A DNA stretch of 64,000 nt from Pleurodeles waltl (Eukaryota > Chordata > Amphibia > Caudata > Salamandridae): NCBI RefSeq assembly GCF_031143425.1, contig NC_090446.1, positions 1,019,361,066 through 1,019,425,065 of the forward strand, read 5' to 3'. The notes beneath the pieces were generated by a model. It saw only the letters and a program-made list of their open reading frames with translations, was not told where the DNA came from and made no database searches. The position numbers were made by a program, and so were the translations under genes. This document shows positions 34,066-44,321 of this stretch, piece by piece. The first letter of the stretch is position 1. The number at the start of each line of letters is the position of its first letter.

Positions 34066-34380
34066 AATGAGGGCATATATTTATGAAAAGTTTGCGTTGC
34101 CTTGGCGTCAATTTATTTGATGCAAAAGAGGTGCTAACTTACTTTCATATTTATATTTTGATGCTAGATCCGTCTAGCATCAAAATATTGGAGTTAGCTC
34201 CATTTTTAGGACGCGCCAACCCACCTTGCATCGCATTGCAACAATGAGATGCAAGGTAGGCGTTCCCTTCCTAAAAATGACACTAGACCTCTAGCGCCAT
34301 ATTTAACTCCTGATGTAAAAACAATGCATACCAAGGAAGCGGACAGCAAAAATGCTGCTAAGGCCCTCTTTATGCCATTG
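34066..34380. mobile_element. Truncated Harbinger-like MITE
   Basis: It begins AGGGCATATATTTATG and carries GATGCTAGATCCGTCTAGCA and AATATTGGAGTTAG, as in 29404-30337 (there GAGCATAGACCCGTCTAGCG and AATATTGAAGTTAG). The right end is lost where Harbinger subterminal sequence begins. Confidence 0.6.
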
Positions 34381-34650
34381 GCGGTAAATCCCACTTACAG
34401 TCATGCTGACTGCAGCCAACATACCACAGCGGCGGCAGATATCCGCTAACCATATTATGACACACACACACCAATCCATCACTATTCAGCCACACACATA
34501 AATCCGCCAGCCCAAAGGTCAGTGATAAACTGCCGGTATCCAAACCCACAACGTTACGCCAACAGAACTACACCCACAACATTATGACCCACGAATCACT
34601 ACGGTGGGCATTCAATGGCAGTAAACCAATGGCAGTGTCCTGCAAACCCA
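34381..34650. mobile_element. Harbinger subterminal fragment
   Basis: It has GGCGG-type triplets, GGTCAGTGATAAACTG and ATTATGACCCACGAATCAC, matching the right subterminal region of Harbinger I (about 15040-15200, opposite strand). Confidence 0.6.
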
Positions 34651-34662
34651 GATAATTAGGTG

Positions 34663-36278
34663 CCCCTTCATTAGATTAGAAGAGGGCAGGAGAGGGGTGT
34701 GTTTAGGATTTTTAGCCACACCAGTGGGTGGGCTCAGCCAGATGTAACCTCCAGAAATCACTTTCAGCCATGATGGCTTTTTGAGGAATGTTGCTCCCAG
34801 GGAGTGATTTTTGCCACACTTCCCAGGAAGTGGTCATCACAGGGGGAATGACCATGCACCTGATTGGAAAACCAGGACCCCCCTGTTTTTCACCCAGGAG
34901 CAAGGATAAAACTGGCAGACCTGCACCCACACCTCAGTTCCCTACCAGATCCCTACCAGGAAGAACCCGAGAAGAAGAAGGACTGCCCTGCTGGACCCCT
35001 GGCCTGCACCTGGACCCTGCACCCTGCACTCTGAAGGACTGCCCCAGCTGCACACTTGGGCTTTACCACAAGAAGGACTTTGCCTGGCTTCAACTGGTTC
35101 AAGGAGGGACTCCCTGTTTGCTACAGGTTCGTCCCGGTGAAGAAAATCTCCAAAAAAGAGACTAAGGCCCTCATTCTGCCAAGGTTTTACCTCCAAGCGG
35201 CCGCCAATGCGAGAGATCCCTGCTGGGCCTTAACATGGGAGCCGGCTCCTAGTGGATCTGGCGGTGTTGCGGCAGTGCGAGGGGTGCAGCTGCACCCATC
35301 GCGCTGTGCAGACAGTGAAAAGCAGGGTGGGGCTGTGCCTGTGGGCCCCTGCACTGCCCATGCCAAGTGCATGGGCATTGCAGGTGCCCCCAGGGAACCC
35401 GCGACTCCCCTTCCCGCCAGGCTGGCGGGAAGGGGAGTCGTAATCCCCTGGGCAGCGCTGCAAGCAGCGCTGCCCTGGAGAGTTGAAACCGCCGGGACAA
35501 CGATGGGGGGAAACCGCCGGTCCCGGCAGTGCGACAGCCGCGGTCATAATAAGGCAGATTGTACCACCAACGTGTTGGCGGTACAATAGCCAAAACAGCC
35601 ATGGTGTTCTTTGACCGCCAGGGTTGTAATGAGGCCCTAAGTCCAAACGTAGAAAGTTGACTGGGACCTCCCAGCCAGCGTATCCAAGGAGGGCTCCAAG
35701 GACGTCGGATCAAGATCCAGGTTTGCCCTGGTTGAAGGATTTTCACCTCGAAAAAACGACTAAGTCCAAAGGTAAAAGTCTCTACCGAGGGCTCCCACGA
35801 CACGTATCCGGAAAAGAGTTCCAGGAGGTTGGATTGGACTGGGAGGTTCGTCCAGCTGAAGAAAATCTTCAGAAAAACGACTAAGTCCGAAGGCAAACTT
35901 TTGACCGAGTACTCCCGCTGGCTGTAGCCGAGCCGGGCTCCATCGCGGTCGGCATTAAACTTTGACTTTGCCCCGGTCGAGGTGCAACCAGATGACCCGA
36001 TTGGCGCTTTTTGTTTCTAGGCGCTAAAAATCAATAATTCTTTAAAAATTCATATCTCCGATTCCCCTTTTGGTTTTGGATTTTTAAACTACTTCCTGTG
36101 TTTTATTTATTTACTGTATTGTGATATTTGAAGGCTTTACACTCTGTCTCATAAATTAAGCCTTGTCGCTCGTTGCCAAACTACCAAGGGTTGAGCTAGG
36201 TTTAATTTACTGAGACCTAACTGGGCTTAAGTGGAGGTTAGTGGCTTATTGCTAAGTGTAGGTACCTACCTGCCCTTA
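34663..36278. repeat. Array unit, copy 0 (segment a), with full-length MITE 1
   Basis: A non-coding LTR-like sequence. From 35434 onward it is repeated in the array copies starting at 49880 and 57863. It contains Harbinger MITE 1 and, at 36143-36145 (TCT), the empty site of MITE 2. It is cut at 36279-36283 by the chromovirus. The sequence left of 35434 occurs only once, so the duplication breakpoint lies inside MITE 1. Confidence 0.8.
35166..35637. mobile_element. Harbinger MITE 1 (472 bp)
   Basis: The ends GGCCCTCATTCTGCC and (inverted) GGGCCTCATTACAACC are flanked by TAA (35163-35165 and 35638-35640). The body is GC-rich with several perfect hairpins, for example AGCGCTGC...GCAGCGCT. The right end resembles the TIR of Harbinger I, so it is probably mobilised by that transposase type. 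Only its right half is present in array copies 1 and 2. Confidence 0.85.
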
Positions 36279-36283
36279 CAAAT

Positions 36284-37597
36284 TGTCAGGATACTTCAAT
36301 TCGATTTCCTCAGAAGCAGAAGATAACTCCTCAGTCCCGACCCGAGCTACTCACAACGAATATTAATCCTTCGTGCTGAGTACCCCGGAGGGGGAAAGGG
36401 GAATGGGATGGTAGAGAGACTGCCACAGAAATGATGAACGCCAGTACTCAGTCTGCCTCTTCACATCTGAGTTTGGATACAGCACCTGCAAGAGTCACAG
36501 TCGCAATTACTAGGGACATACAACATCAGTTTTTCACTTTCTACTCTCAGCACTTAATTCTCTTTAATTCTATTATTTCTTCACTCACCCTGAGTTCTCT
36601 GTAGCCTTGCTTCTCTCTATAAATGATAGCTCTTCTTAAAAAATGCTTATTACTGATTCTGGAAGAACTTCTCAACCTTTGTTAGAGATTGGTTTTATGT
36701 TGCTATATATATATATATATATAGTTGGTGATAATGTGTTCTTCAGATCAGCTGATGTTATTTAATTTCTCCTGTCTTATTGTGACTTCTGTCAATACTT
36801 GTATTTGTAAATGCTTGTTTATTAAAGTTCGTTTCTCCTTTCTTACTTCGACATTTGTTGATAAGTTGTATTTGTAAATGCTTGTTTATTACAGTTAGTT
36901 TCTCCTTCCTTACTTCGACATCTGTCAATAACTTGTAGTTGTAAATGATTGTTTATTTAAGTTCGTTTCTCCTTTAAACTCTATTTTGGTTTATTACCAT
37001 TGAATTTGTAAATGCTTATTTGTTAACAGTTCGTTTCTCCTTTAAACTTGGCCCTTGTTTATAACCTTGACATTTGTAGATACTTACTCTTTTAAAGTTC
37101 GTTTTTTCTTTGACTTTAATATCTTAAACAAGAACCTTGTAGACATAAGGTTAATTCATACATTAACTCTGTAGCCTTGCCGACTTCCACAGGAAAAGTC
37201 TACTATCAAACTCTTCGAATAAACCTTGACAATATTTATCTCTTTTCTGTAATATAATCTTCAAATGTAATTTTACCTCACAGGAGTTTCTGTTCTGAAG
37301 CGCGCTCTCTCTCCACACAGCTGATTCCTGTCAGACCTCAGTTGAAGTGCAAGGCTTCCAGCTGGAGAGCTCGTAACCTAGCAACCAACCGATTGCAAGA
37401 CTAGAACTGTAACTAACCTTCAGGACTCACAGCGGCCATCTTGGATCTTCTCTTCTTGATTCTTCCTTTGAAATAAGCGCAAGATTACTCTGCAAACCTT
37501 CTTTCAGTTTGGGCTTTGCTGTCTCCACTGAGGATATCTCTTTGCTTTTCGCATGCACTTCTTTGATTTGACTTGGCAAGTTTGTGTGGTCATGACA
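36284..37597 (-). repeat. Chromovirus 3' LTR
   Basis: 1314 bp with TGTCA...TGACA ends and an (AT)n run near 36704-36721. The pol reading frame runs about 94 bp into this LTR. A purine tract (GAGGGGGAGTAC on the - strand, 37598-37609) abuts it. Confidence 0.93.
37432..37444 (-). promoter_or_regulatory. YY1-like motif in the LTR
   Basis: CCAAGATGGCCGC on the - strand is one base away from the YY1 site AAGATGGCGGC. It recurs in the other LTR at 43211-43223. No TATA box is evident, so a YY1-type initiator is possible. Functional use is inference. Confidence 0.35.
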
Positions 37598-39063
37598 GTA
37601 CTCCCCCTCATGGAACAGTTCTCCAATTTAGGTTTGCTTGGGTAGGTTCTATGAAAGTTTCTCACTAATCTTGAAGCATGTACATACTCGTGCGGCTCCC
37701 AGGACCGTTCCTCTGGACCATAACCTTTCCAATCAATTAGATAATAAAGCTGGCCATTACGGATTTTGGAATCTAAGATTTGATTGACCTCATACTCTTC
37801 TGCAGAGCTAATCTGGATAGGAATTGGAGGGGAGTTTTGACGTAAATTTGGAGAACTGTTCTTTAACAGGAAGACATGGAAAACAGGATGTATCTTTAGA
37901 TGAGCTGGCAACTGCAATTTAACTGCCACTGGATTGATCATCTTGTCAACTTTGAATGGGCCTATAAATCGTGGCTGAAATTTGCGATTTCCTTTGAGAC
38001 GTAAATGACGAGTGGATAACCAAACTTTGTCTCCTTTCGAATAAATGGGACTCTCTCTTCTTTTTCTATCAGCCTGAGTATTATATGAGTCTTTTGCTTG
38101 AATTATGTTTTTTCTAGCCCTAACTAACGTGGTCTGCAAATCCCTCACCATCTCTTCTACTGCAGGCACTGAATCATCTTCTTTACCCAACATTACATTA
38201 GGATGTCTACCATGGTTCAGATAAAAGGGGGTGAACCCAGTGGTGGAATGAACAGTATTATTGTAAGCAAATTCAGCTGCCCAAATCAACTCGGGCCATT
38301 CCTTCTCTTTATCGAATAAATTGAGTCTTAAATACTGTTCTAACTCTTGATTCACTCTCTCTGTTTGCCCATCGGTTTCAGGATGGTAACTGGTAGAGTA
38401 ACAAGAATCAATTCCTAATCTTTTACTAAAGGCCTTCCAAAAGCGAGAAACAAATTGGGACCCCCTGTCTGAAACTAGAATTTTTGGGATACCATGGGCG
38501 CGTACTATGTGTTGTGTAAACAAATGTGCAACCTGTGGGGCTCGAGGGATTTCTTTCAAAGGAATGAAATGCGCCATTTTAGTGAAAGTGTCTACAAAAA
38601 CTAGGATAGTGTTAAAACCTTGGCTACTAGGGAGGTCCACTATAAGATCCATAGTAACAGTATGCCAGGCATGGGGTGCAGTGGGCAAAGGACTTAACAG
38701 ACCTTGTGAAGCTGTTCTATTTGATTTCCCTCTTTGACATTTGTCACAAGTTGACACATATTGTCTTATCTGAGTTTTCATTTTTGGCCACCAAAATTCT
38801 CGTTGTATTAGATTTTGAGTCTTTTGAATTCCTTTGTGTCCAGCCAATTGATCGTCATGATAAGCCTGAAGAATTTTTTCTTGCAGCTCCACAGTCGGAA
38901 CATACAGTGCACCTTTAAAGTATGGCAAACCTTTTTTGATTTCTCTTCCTTGGCCTTCTTTGGACCACTTCAGCATTCCTTCGAATGTTAAGTTTTCTTG
39001 AATTTCTTTGGTTAAATTTTCATACAATATGGCAGATATGAACTTCTCTTGTGGAATAATCAA
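37504..39063 (-). pseudogene. Chromovirus pol, integrase and chromodomain part
   Basis: This is the second half of pol, in the same frame as the first half and separated from it by one TAA (39066-39064). It has an HHCC zinc motif (AYHDDQLAGHKGI and CDKCQRGK), then the integrase catalytic residues in TMDLIVDL, LVSDRGSQFVSRFW and HPETDGQTERVNQ. A GPY/F-type module follows (RFIGPFKV), then a chromodomain (EYEVNQILDSKIRNGQLYYL, then DWKGYGPEERSWEP; about 37800-37680). Chromodomains of this kind direct integration to chromatin marks. The frame ends inside the 3' LTR at 37504, 519 codons in all. Apart from the upstream stop it is intact. Confidence 0.92.
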
Positions 39064-41013
39064 TTATTTTTCTGGAAGCTCTTTAACTGCACCGGTATCA
39101 ATTCGAGATAGAGCATCTGCCTTCCCATTTACTTTTCCTGGTCTGAAAGTGATAACAAAATCAAAGTCTGCAAAATATAGGAACCAACGCAGTTGTCTAG
39201 CTGTTAGAGTTCGAGCTGATTTTAAAAACTGTAAATTTCGGTGGTCCGTGTAAACGGTCACTTTATGCTTAGCTCCCAAAATGTAATGCCTCCACTCACA
39301 AAAAGTTTCTTTGACTGCCAATAGCTCCTTATCCGCAATTGAATAATTTATCTCTGGTGGTGTTAATTTTCGAGAGAAATAGGCCACTGGATGTAATTGA
39401 CCTGTATCTTTATGACGCTGGGAAAGGATACCTCCTATGGCAACATCTGAAGCATCTGCCTCCACATAATATGGCTCATCTGGATTGGGGTGGAGCAAGA
39501 TTGGAGCTGAGACGAAGGAATTCTTCAAAAAATTAAAAGCATTTTCAGCTTCTTTTGTCCACTCAAACTTCACTCCTTTCTTCAACATTCGAGTAATGGG
39601 TGTAACTGTTTGAGAAAAATTGGATATGAATCTTCGATAAAAATTAGCAAACCCCAAGAAACTCTGGATCTCTTTGACATTGCAAGGAGAAGGCCAATGT
39701 TGCACTGTCTTTATCTTGGCAGGATCCATACTAACTCCTTCTGGTGACAAAATGAATCCTAAGAACTCAACTCGTTCCACATGAAATGCACACTTCTCCA
39801 ATTTTACATAGAGATGGATTTCTTGCAACCTTGTGAGGATGGATCGAACATGGGAAATGTGCTCCTGTAGATTGTCGGAAAAGATAAAAATGTCATCTAT
39901 ATAAACCACGGCAATCCGGTCGAGGAATTCTCGTAATATATCATTAACGAAATGCTGAAAGGCAGCGGGAGCATTGCATAACCCATAAGGCATCACTTGA
40001 TATTCAAATAATCCGTATCGAGTCCGAAAAGCGGTTTTCCATTCATCCCCTGAAGCCACTCGAATCAAATGATATGCTCCTCGCAGGTCCAAATTGGTGT
40101 AGATTCTAGCATTCTTTACTTGATCTAATAAAACTGACACTAAAGGCAGTGGGTATCGATTCTTGATGGTAACCTGATTGAGGGCTCGATAATCAATGCA
40201 AGTTCGAAGACTCCCATCCTTCTTTGGTATGAAAAATAGTGGGGATGACACTGGAGATTCAGAAGGACGAATAAAACCATTAGCAAGATATTGATCCAAA
40301 TACTCTTTTAAATGTTGATTCTCTGCTTCGGTCAATGCGTATATTCTGCTACATGGCAATATCGCACCTGGCTCCAGTTCAATTTTGCAGTCGTAGGGTC
40401 GATGTGGTGGCAATTTCTCAGCCTCCTTTTCATCAAAAACGGCGACTAAATCCTCATATTCTTTTGGGATTTCTGCTGTCTTTAGTGCACAGATCATTGA
40501 AGAGTGTGATGGTAAACAGGCTGCTTGGGACTTGGTGGACACTTCCACTCCATCATGAAAGCAATTCTCTTTGCAGTAAGAGGAATTCATCTTGATCGTT
40601 CTTTTGCTACAATCAATTTGTGGATTATGTTCTGTAAGCCAGGGCAGACCCAAAATGAGTTGAAATTGTGGAGCATCTATCAAATTAAAGATTATCTGCT
40701 CCTGATGTCCACCAAAACCTTGCATCTGAATTGGTTCGGTCTCATGGGAAAGGGGTCCTGAAGAAAGATTGGTTCCATCCACAGCTCTTACTACTTCCAA
40801 AGTAGATTTCTTGATAAATTGAATACCTATTTTACGAGCGTATTTGATATCACAGAAGTTGCCCGTAGCTCCAGAGTCTATCATAACTGAGATCCCTTGA
40901 ATTTCCTTCTCAAGGGTCTTAACTGATACTGTTTGTATCAAATGTGGCGCTGCGGTTTGTAAGGTATTCGCCACTTGTTGATCTAAAGGAGTTGTCTTGG
41001 GTTCTGCTTTCAT
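39064..41013 (-). pseudogene. Chromovirus pol, protease-RT-RNase H part
   Basis: Open for 649 codons and ended by a TAA that looks like a point mutation, since the frame continues at once. The protease active site is VMIDSGATGNF (about residue 46). RT motifs include LRTCIDYRALN, TNLDLRGAYH, MPYGLCNAPAAF and VVYIDDIFIFSD (YIDD at 39892-39903). RNase H follows with VEADASDVAIGG, INYSIADKELLAV and YTDHRNLQFL. The ATG at 41013 is probably not the real start. The frame is open upstream to the -1 frameshift site in gag, so protease would be made as part of Gag-Pol. Confidence 0.93.
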
Positions 41014-41027
41014 CAGGGCAACACCCT

Positions 41028-42011
41028 CTACTGATGAAGCTGGCCTTTTCCCGACTGAAGAGCTTTGGGTTTCTTGGGACAGTTTTTAACAAAATGCCCA
41101 GATGCACCGCAATATAAACATAGTTGATTCACTCTTCTTTTCTCTTTTTCTTCCTTAGATAAAGGACCTCGGATGGAACCAATTTGCATTGGTTCTTCTA
41201 TCGTTATCCCTTCTCCGGCTCTAGTATGATCATTTCTTACACGATCAATTCTCAGAGGAAATGGTCGATACTCTCTTCTCTTTTCTGCTCTTCGTTCCGT
41301 TAATCGGTGGTCAATCTGTAACACAAGATCAATTAACTCCGAAATTTCGGTGGGTCTATTTGGAACTTGTGCTAAGGCATCTTTCAATTCATCTCTCAGT
41401 CCACGATAAAATATGGCGGCTCTTTTTGACTCCGGCCAGGCAGTCTCTACAATGAGTTTATTGAAATGAGCCAGATAGGCTACTAGATCCTTATTACCTT
41501 GCCTGATTTCCAGTAGTTCATTGTCAGTGGCTTGAGCTGCAGTTCACCGATCAAATATTCTTAAGAACTCTTCCTTGAAATTTTGGAAATTATATAAAAC
41601 AGGATCATTTCTGGAAATTATTGGCATGGACCATGCGGCCGCATCTCCTGTCAGATAAGACAATATAAATGCCACTTTGGACTGGTCTTCGGAAAAAATG
41701 ACTGGTCTACATAAAAAATGCAATGAGCATTGGGTCAGAAAAATCTGCGCCTTATTTGGATCCCCACCGAAGCGCTCGGGTTGAGCCAAAGGAATAATAG
41801 GGGAAACCGCATGAATTACTTGAGTGGATATACCTGCAGACTGTGAAGGGCTAGGGATTTGTGGAAACACAGATTCATTTGATTTAGTGGTGCTCCCTAA
41901 CTCATTTATTCGCTGTTTTATTTGGACTGTTTCTTCTATGGTGTTATTTAATTGTTTCTGTAACCCTTCCAAAACGGTGGCTAATGCTTTTATATCAATT
42001 CCTTCTGCCAT
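41028..42011 (-). pseudogene. Chromovirus gag (one in-frame stop)
   Basis: The ATG at 42011 starts MAEGIDIKALATVLEGL with an N-terminal coiled-coil-like segment. A capsid-like region follows (PERFGGDPNKAQIFLTQCSL to FLRIFDR), then the typical DLVAYLAHFNKLI and FYRGLRDELKDAL. A CCHC knuckle, CLYCGASGHFVKNC (about 41120-41079), would bind RNA. One TGA at 41546-41544 interrupts an otherwise open frame of about 328 codons ending at 41028. Gag would form the particle. It overlaps the pol frame by at least 15 codons. Confidence 0.88.
41046..41052 (-). promoter_or_regulatory. Predicted -1 ribosomal frameshift site (GGGAAAA)
   Basis: On the - strand the gag codons read TCG GGA AAA GGC. GGGAAAA is therefore an X XXY YYZ heptamer in the right phase. 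Slipping back one base gives AGG CCA GCT and continues open into pol. The gag stop is only about 15 bases downstream. Confidence 0.65.
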
Positions 42012-42067
42012 TCTGCTCAGGACGAAATCTGTTTTTTCCCTAAAATTAGGGTGATGGCACTTCAATC
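42012..42067 (-). other. Chromovirus leader between 5' LTR and gag
   Basis: Only 56 bp separate the 5' LTR from the gag ATG. The sequence next to the LTR is GATTGAAGTGCCATCACC on the - strand. It does not begin with TGG, so an ordinary tRNA primer site is not obvious. TTGAAGTGC is complementary to GCACTTCAA within the LTR (about 37350 and 43120). Confidence 0.45.
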
Positions 42068-42471
42068 TGTCAGGATACTTCAATTCGATTTCCTCAGAAG
42101 CAGAAGATAACTCCTCAGTCCCGACCCGAGCTACTCACAACGAATATTAATCCTTCGTGCTGAGTACCCCGGAGGGGGAAAGGGGAATGGGATGGTAGAG
42201 AGACTGCCACAGAGATGATGAACGCCAGTACTCAGTCTGCCTCTTCACATCTAAGATTGGATACAGCACCTGCAAGAGTCACAGTCGCAATTACTAGGGA
42301 CATACAACATCAGTTTTTCACTTTCTACTCTCAACACTTAATTCACTTTAATTCTATTATTTCTTCACTCACCCTGAGTTCTCTGTAGCCTTGCTTCTCT
42401 CTTCTTAAAAAATGCTTATTACTGATTCTGGAAGAACTTCTCAACCTTTGTTAGAGATTGGTTTTATGTTG

Positions 42472-42505
<34 letters not shown>

Positions 42506-43376
42506 GGTGATAATGCGTTCTTCAAATCAGCTGATGTTATTTAATTTCTCCTTTCTTATTGTGACTTCTGTCAATACTTGTATTTGTAAATGCTTGTTTA
42601 TTAAAGTTCGTTTCTCCTTTCTTACTTCGACATTTGTTGATAACTTGTATTTGTAAATGCTTGTTTATTACAGTTAGTTTCTCCTTCCTTACTTCGACAT
42701 CTGTCAATAACTTGTAGTTGTAAATGATTGTTTATTTAAGTTTGTTTCTCCTTTAAACTCTATTTTGGTTTATTACCATTGAATTAGTAAATGCTTATTT
42801 GTTAACAGTTCCTTTCTCCTTTAAACTTGGCCTTTGTTTATAACCTTGACATTTGTAGATACTTGCTCTTTTAAAGTTCGTTTTTTCTTTGACTTTAATA
42901 TCTTAAACAAGAACCTTGTAAGCATAAGGTTAATTCATACATTAACTCTGTAGCCTTGCCGACTTCCACGGGAACGGTCTACTATCAAACTCTTCGAATA
43001 AACCTTGACAATATTTATCTGTTTTCTGTAATATAATCTTCAAATGTAATTTTACCTCACAGGAGTTTCTGTTCTAAAGCGCGCTCTCTCTCCACACAGC
43101 TGATTCCTGTCAGACCTCAGTTGAAGTGCAAGGCTTCCAGCTGGAGAGCTCGTAACCTAGCAACCAACCGATTGCAAGACTAGAACTGTAACTAACCTTC
43201 AGGACTCACAGCGGCCATCTTGGATCTTCTCTTCTTGATTCTTCCTTTGAAATAAGCGCAAGATTACTCTGCAAACCTTCTTTCAGTTTGGGCTTTGCTG
43301 TCTCCACTGAGGATATCTCTTTGCTTTTCTCATGCACTTCTTTGATTTGACTTGGCAGGTTTGTGTGGTCATGACA
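42068..43376 (-). repeat. Chromovirus 5' LTR
   Basis: 1309 bp. Relative to the 3' LTR it has a longer (AT)n run (42475-42501), a 12-bp deletion near 42397 and scattered substitutions. Ends TGTCA...TGACA. Confidence 0.93.
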
Positions 43377-44237
43377 CCAATGACCCATTTTCCAACACCA
43401 CTCATCCCAATGCCAAGCCCTGCATGCCATACCAATGCATGGACACCACTCACTGACCTGGACCCCAGTGCTCATAGACAAAAACCTATATGTCAGTGTG
43501 TTTTGCCTGTCTCACTGGGATCCTGCTAACCAGGACCCCAGTGCTCATAGTTTGTGGCCTAATGTGTATGCCTGTGTAGTGCCTAACTGTGTCACTGAGG
43601 CTCTGCTAATCAGAACCTCAGTGCTTATGCTCTCTCTGTTTTAAAATGTGTCACTGTAGGCCAGTGACTAAATTTACCAATTTCAATTGGCACACTGGAC
43701 CCCCCTTATAAGTGCTTAGAATATGGTACCTGGGTACCCAGGGCATTGGAGTTCCAGGAGATCCATATGGGCTGCAGCAATTCTTTTGCCACCCATAGGG
43801 AGCTCAGACAAACCCTTACACAGGACTTCCATTGCAGCCTGCGTGAAATAGTGCACACACTATTTCACAGCCATTTTCACTGCACTTAAGTAACTTGTAA
43901 GTCACCTATATGTCTAACCTTCACTTGCTGAAGGTTAGGTGCAAAGTTACTAAGTGTGAGGACACCCTTGCACTAGGCAAGGTGCCCCCTCATAGGTCAG
44001 GGCCATTTCCCGGGACTTTGTGAGTGTGGGGATGCCATTACACGTGTGCACTACATATAAGTCAATACCTATATGTAGCTTCACAATGGTAACTCCGAAT
44101 ATGGCCATGTAACATGTCTAAGATCATGGAAATGTCCCCCTATTCCAAATCTGGTATTGGGGAGCCAATTCCATGCATCCTGGGGGCTCCAGCATGGACC
44201 CCCAGTACTGCCAAACCAGCTCTCAGAGGCTTGCAAT
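43377..44237. repeat. Array unit, copy 0 (segment b)
   Basis: Non-coding. It is the continuation of 36278 after the chromovirus. It is repeated at 51359-52219 and 59342-60202. It includes GGCCAGTGACTAAATTTACC and many dyads such as CTTCACTTGCTGAAG. It ends with the L2 target duplication CTTGCAAT (44230-44237). Confidence 0.88.
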
Positions 44238-44321
44238 CAAATCAAAATCAAATCAAATCATTAACATTTATAAAGCGCGCTACTCACCCGTGTGGGTCTC
44301 AAGGCGCTAGGGGGAAGGGGG

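Larger units (their letters stand above)
36284..43376 (-). mobile_element. Ty3/Gypsy chromovirus (7.1 kb) inserted in array copy 0
   Basis: Two LTRs, 36284-37597 and 42068-43376, have TGTCA...TGACA ends and differ by roughly two dozen substitutions plus a few indels. The flanking 5-mers are CAAAT (36279-36283) and CCAAT (43377-43381). The uninterrupted array copies at 51355-51365 and 59338-59348 read CTTACCAATGACC, which proves the empty site and shows one later change on the left. The order on the - strand is 5' LTR, gag, pol (protease, RT, RNase H, integrase, chromodomain), 3' LTR. Only two single in-frame stops interrupt the coding region. Confidence 0.95.

Noticed and set aside
35056..35896. 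Overlapping frames of 177 and 215 codons
   Set aside because: They cross MITE 1 boundaries and GC-rich hairpins. No motif is recognisable and the frames end in different array segments.
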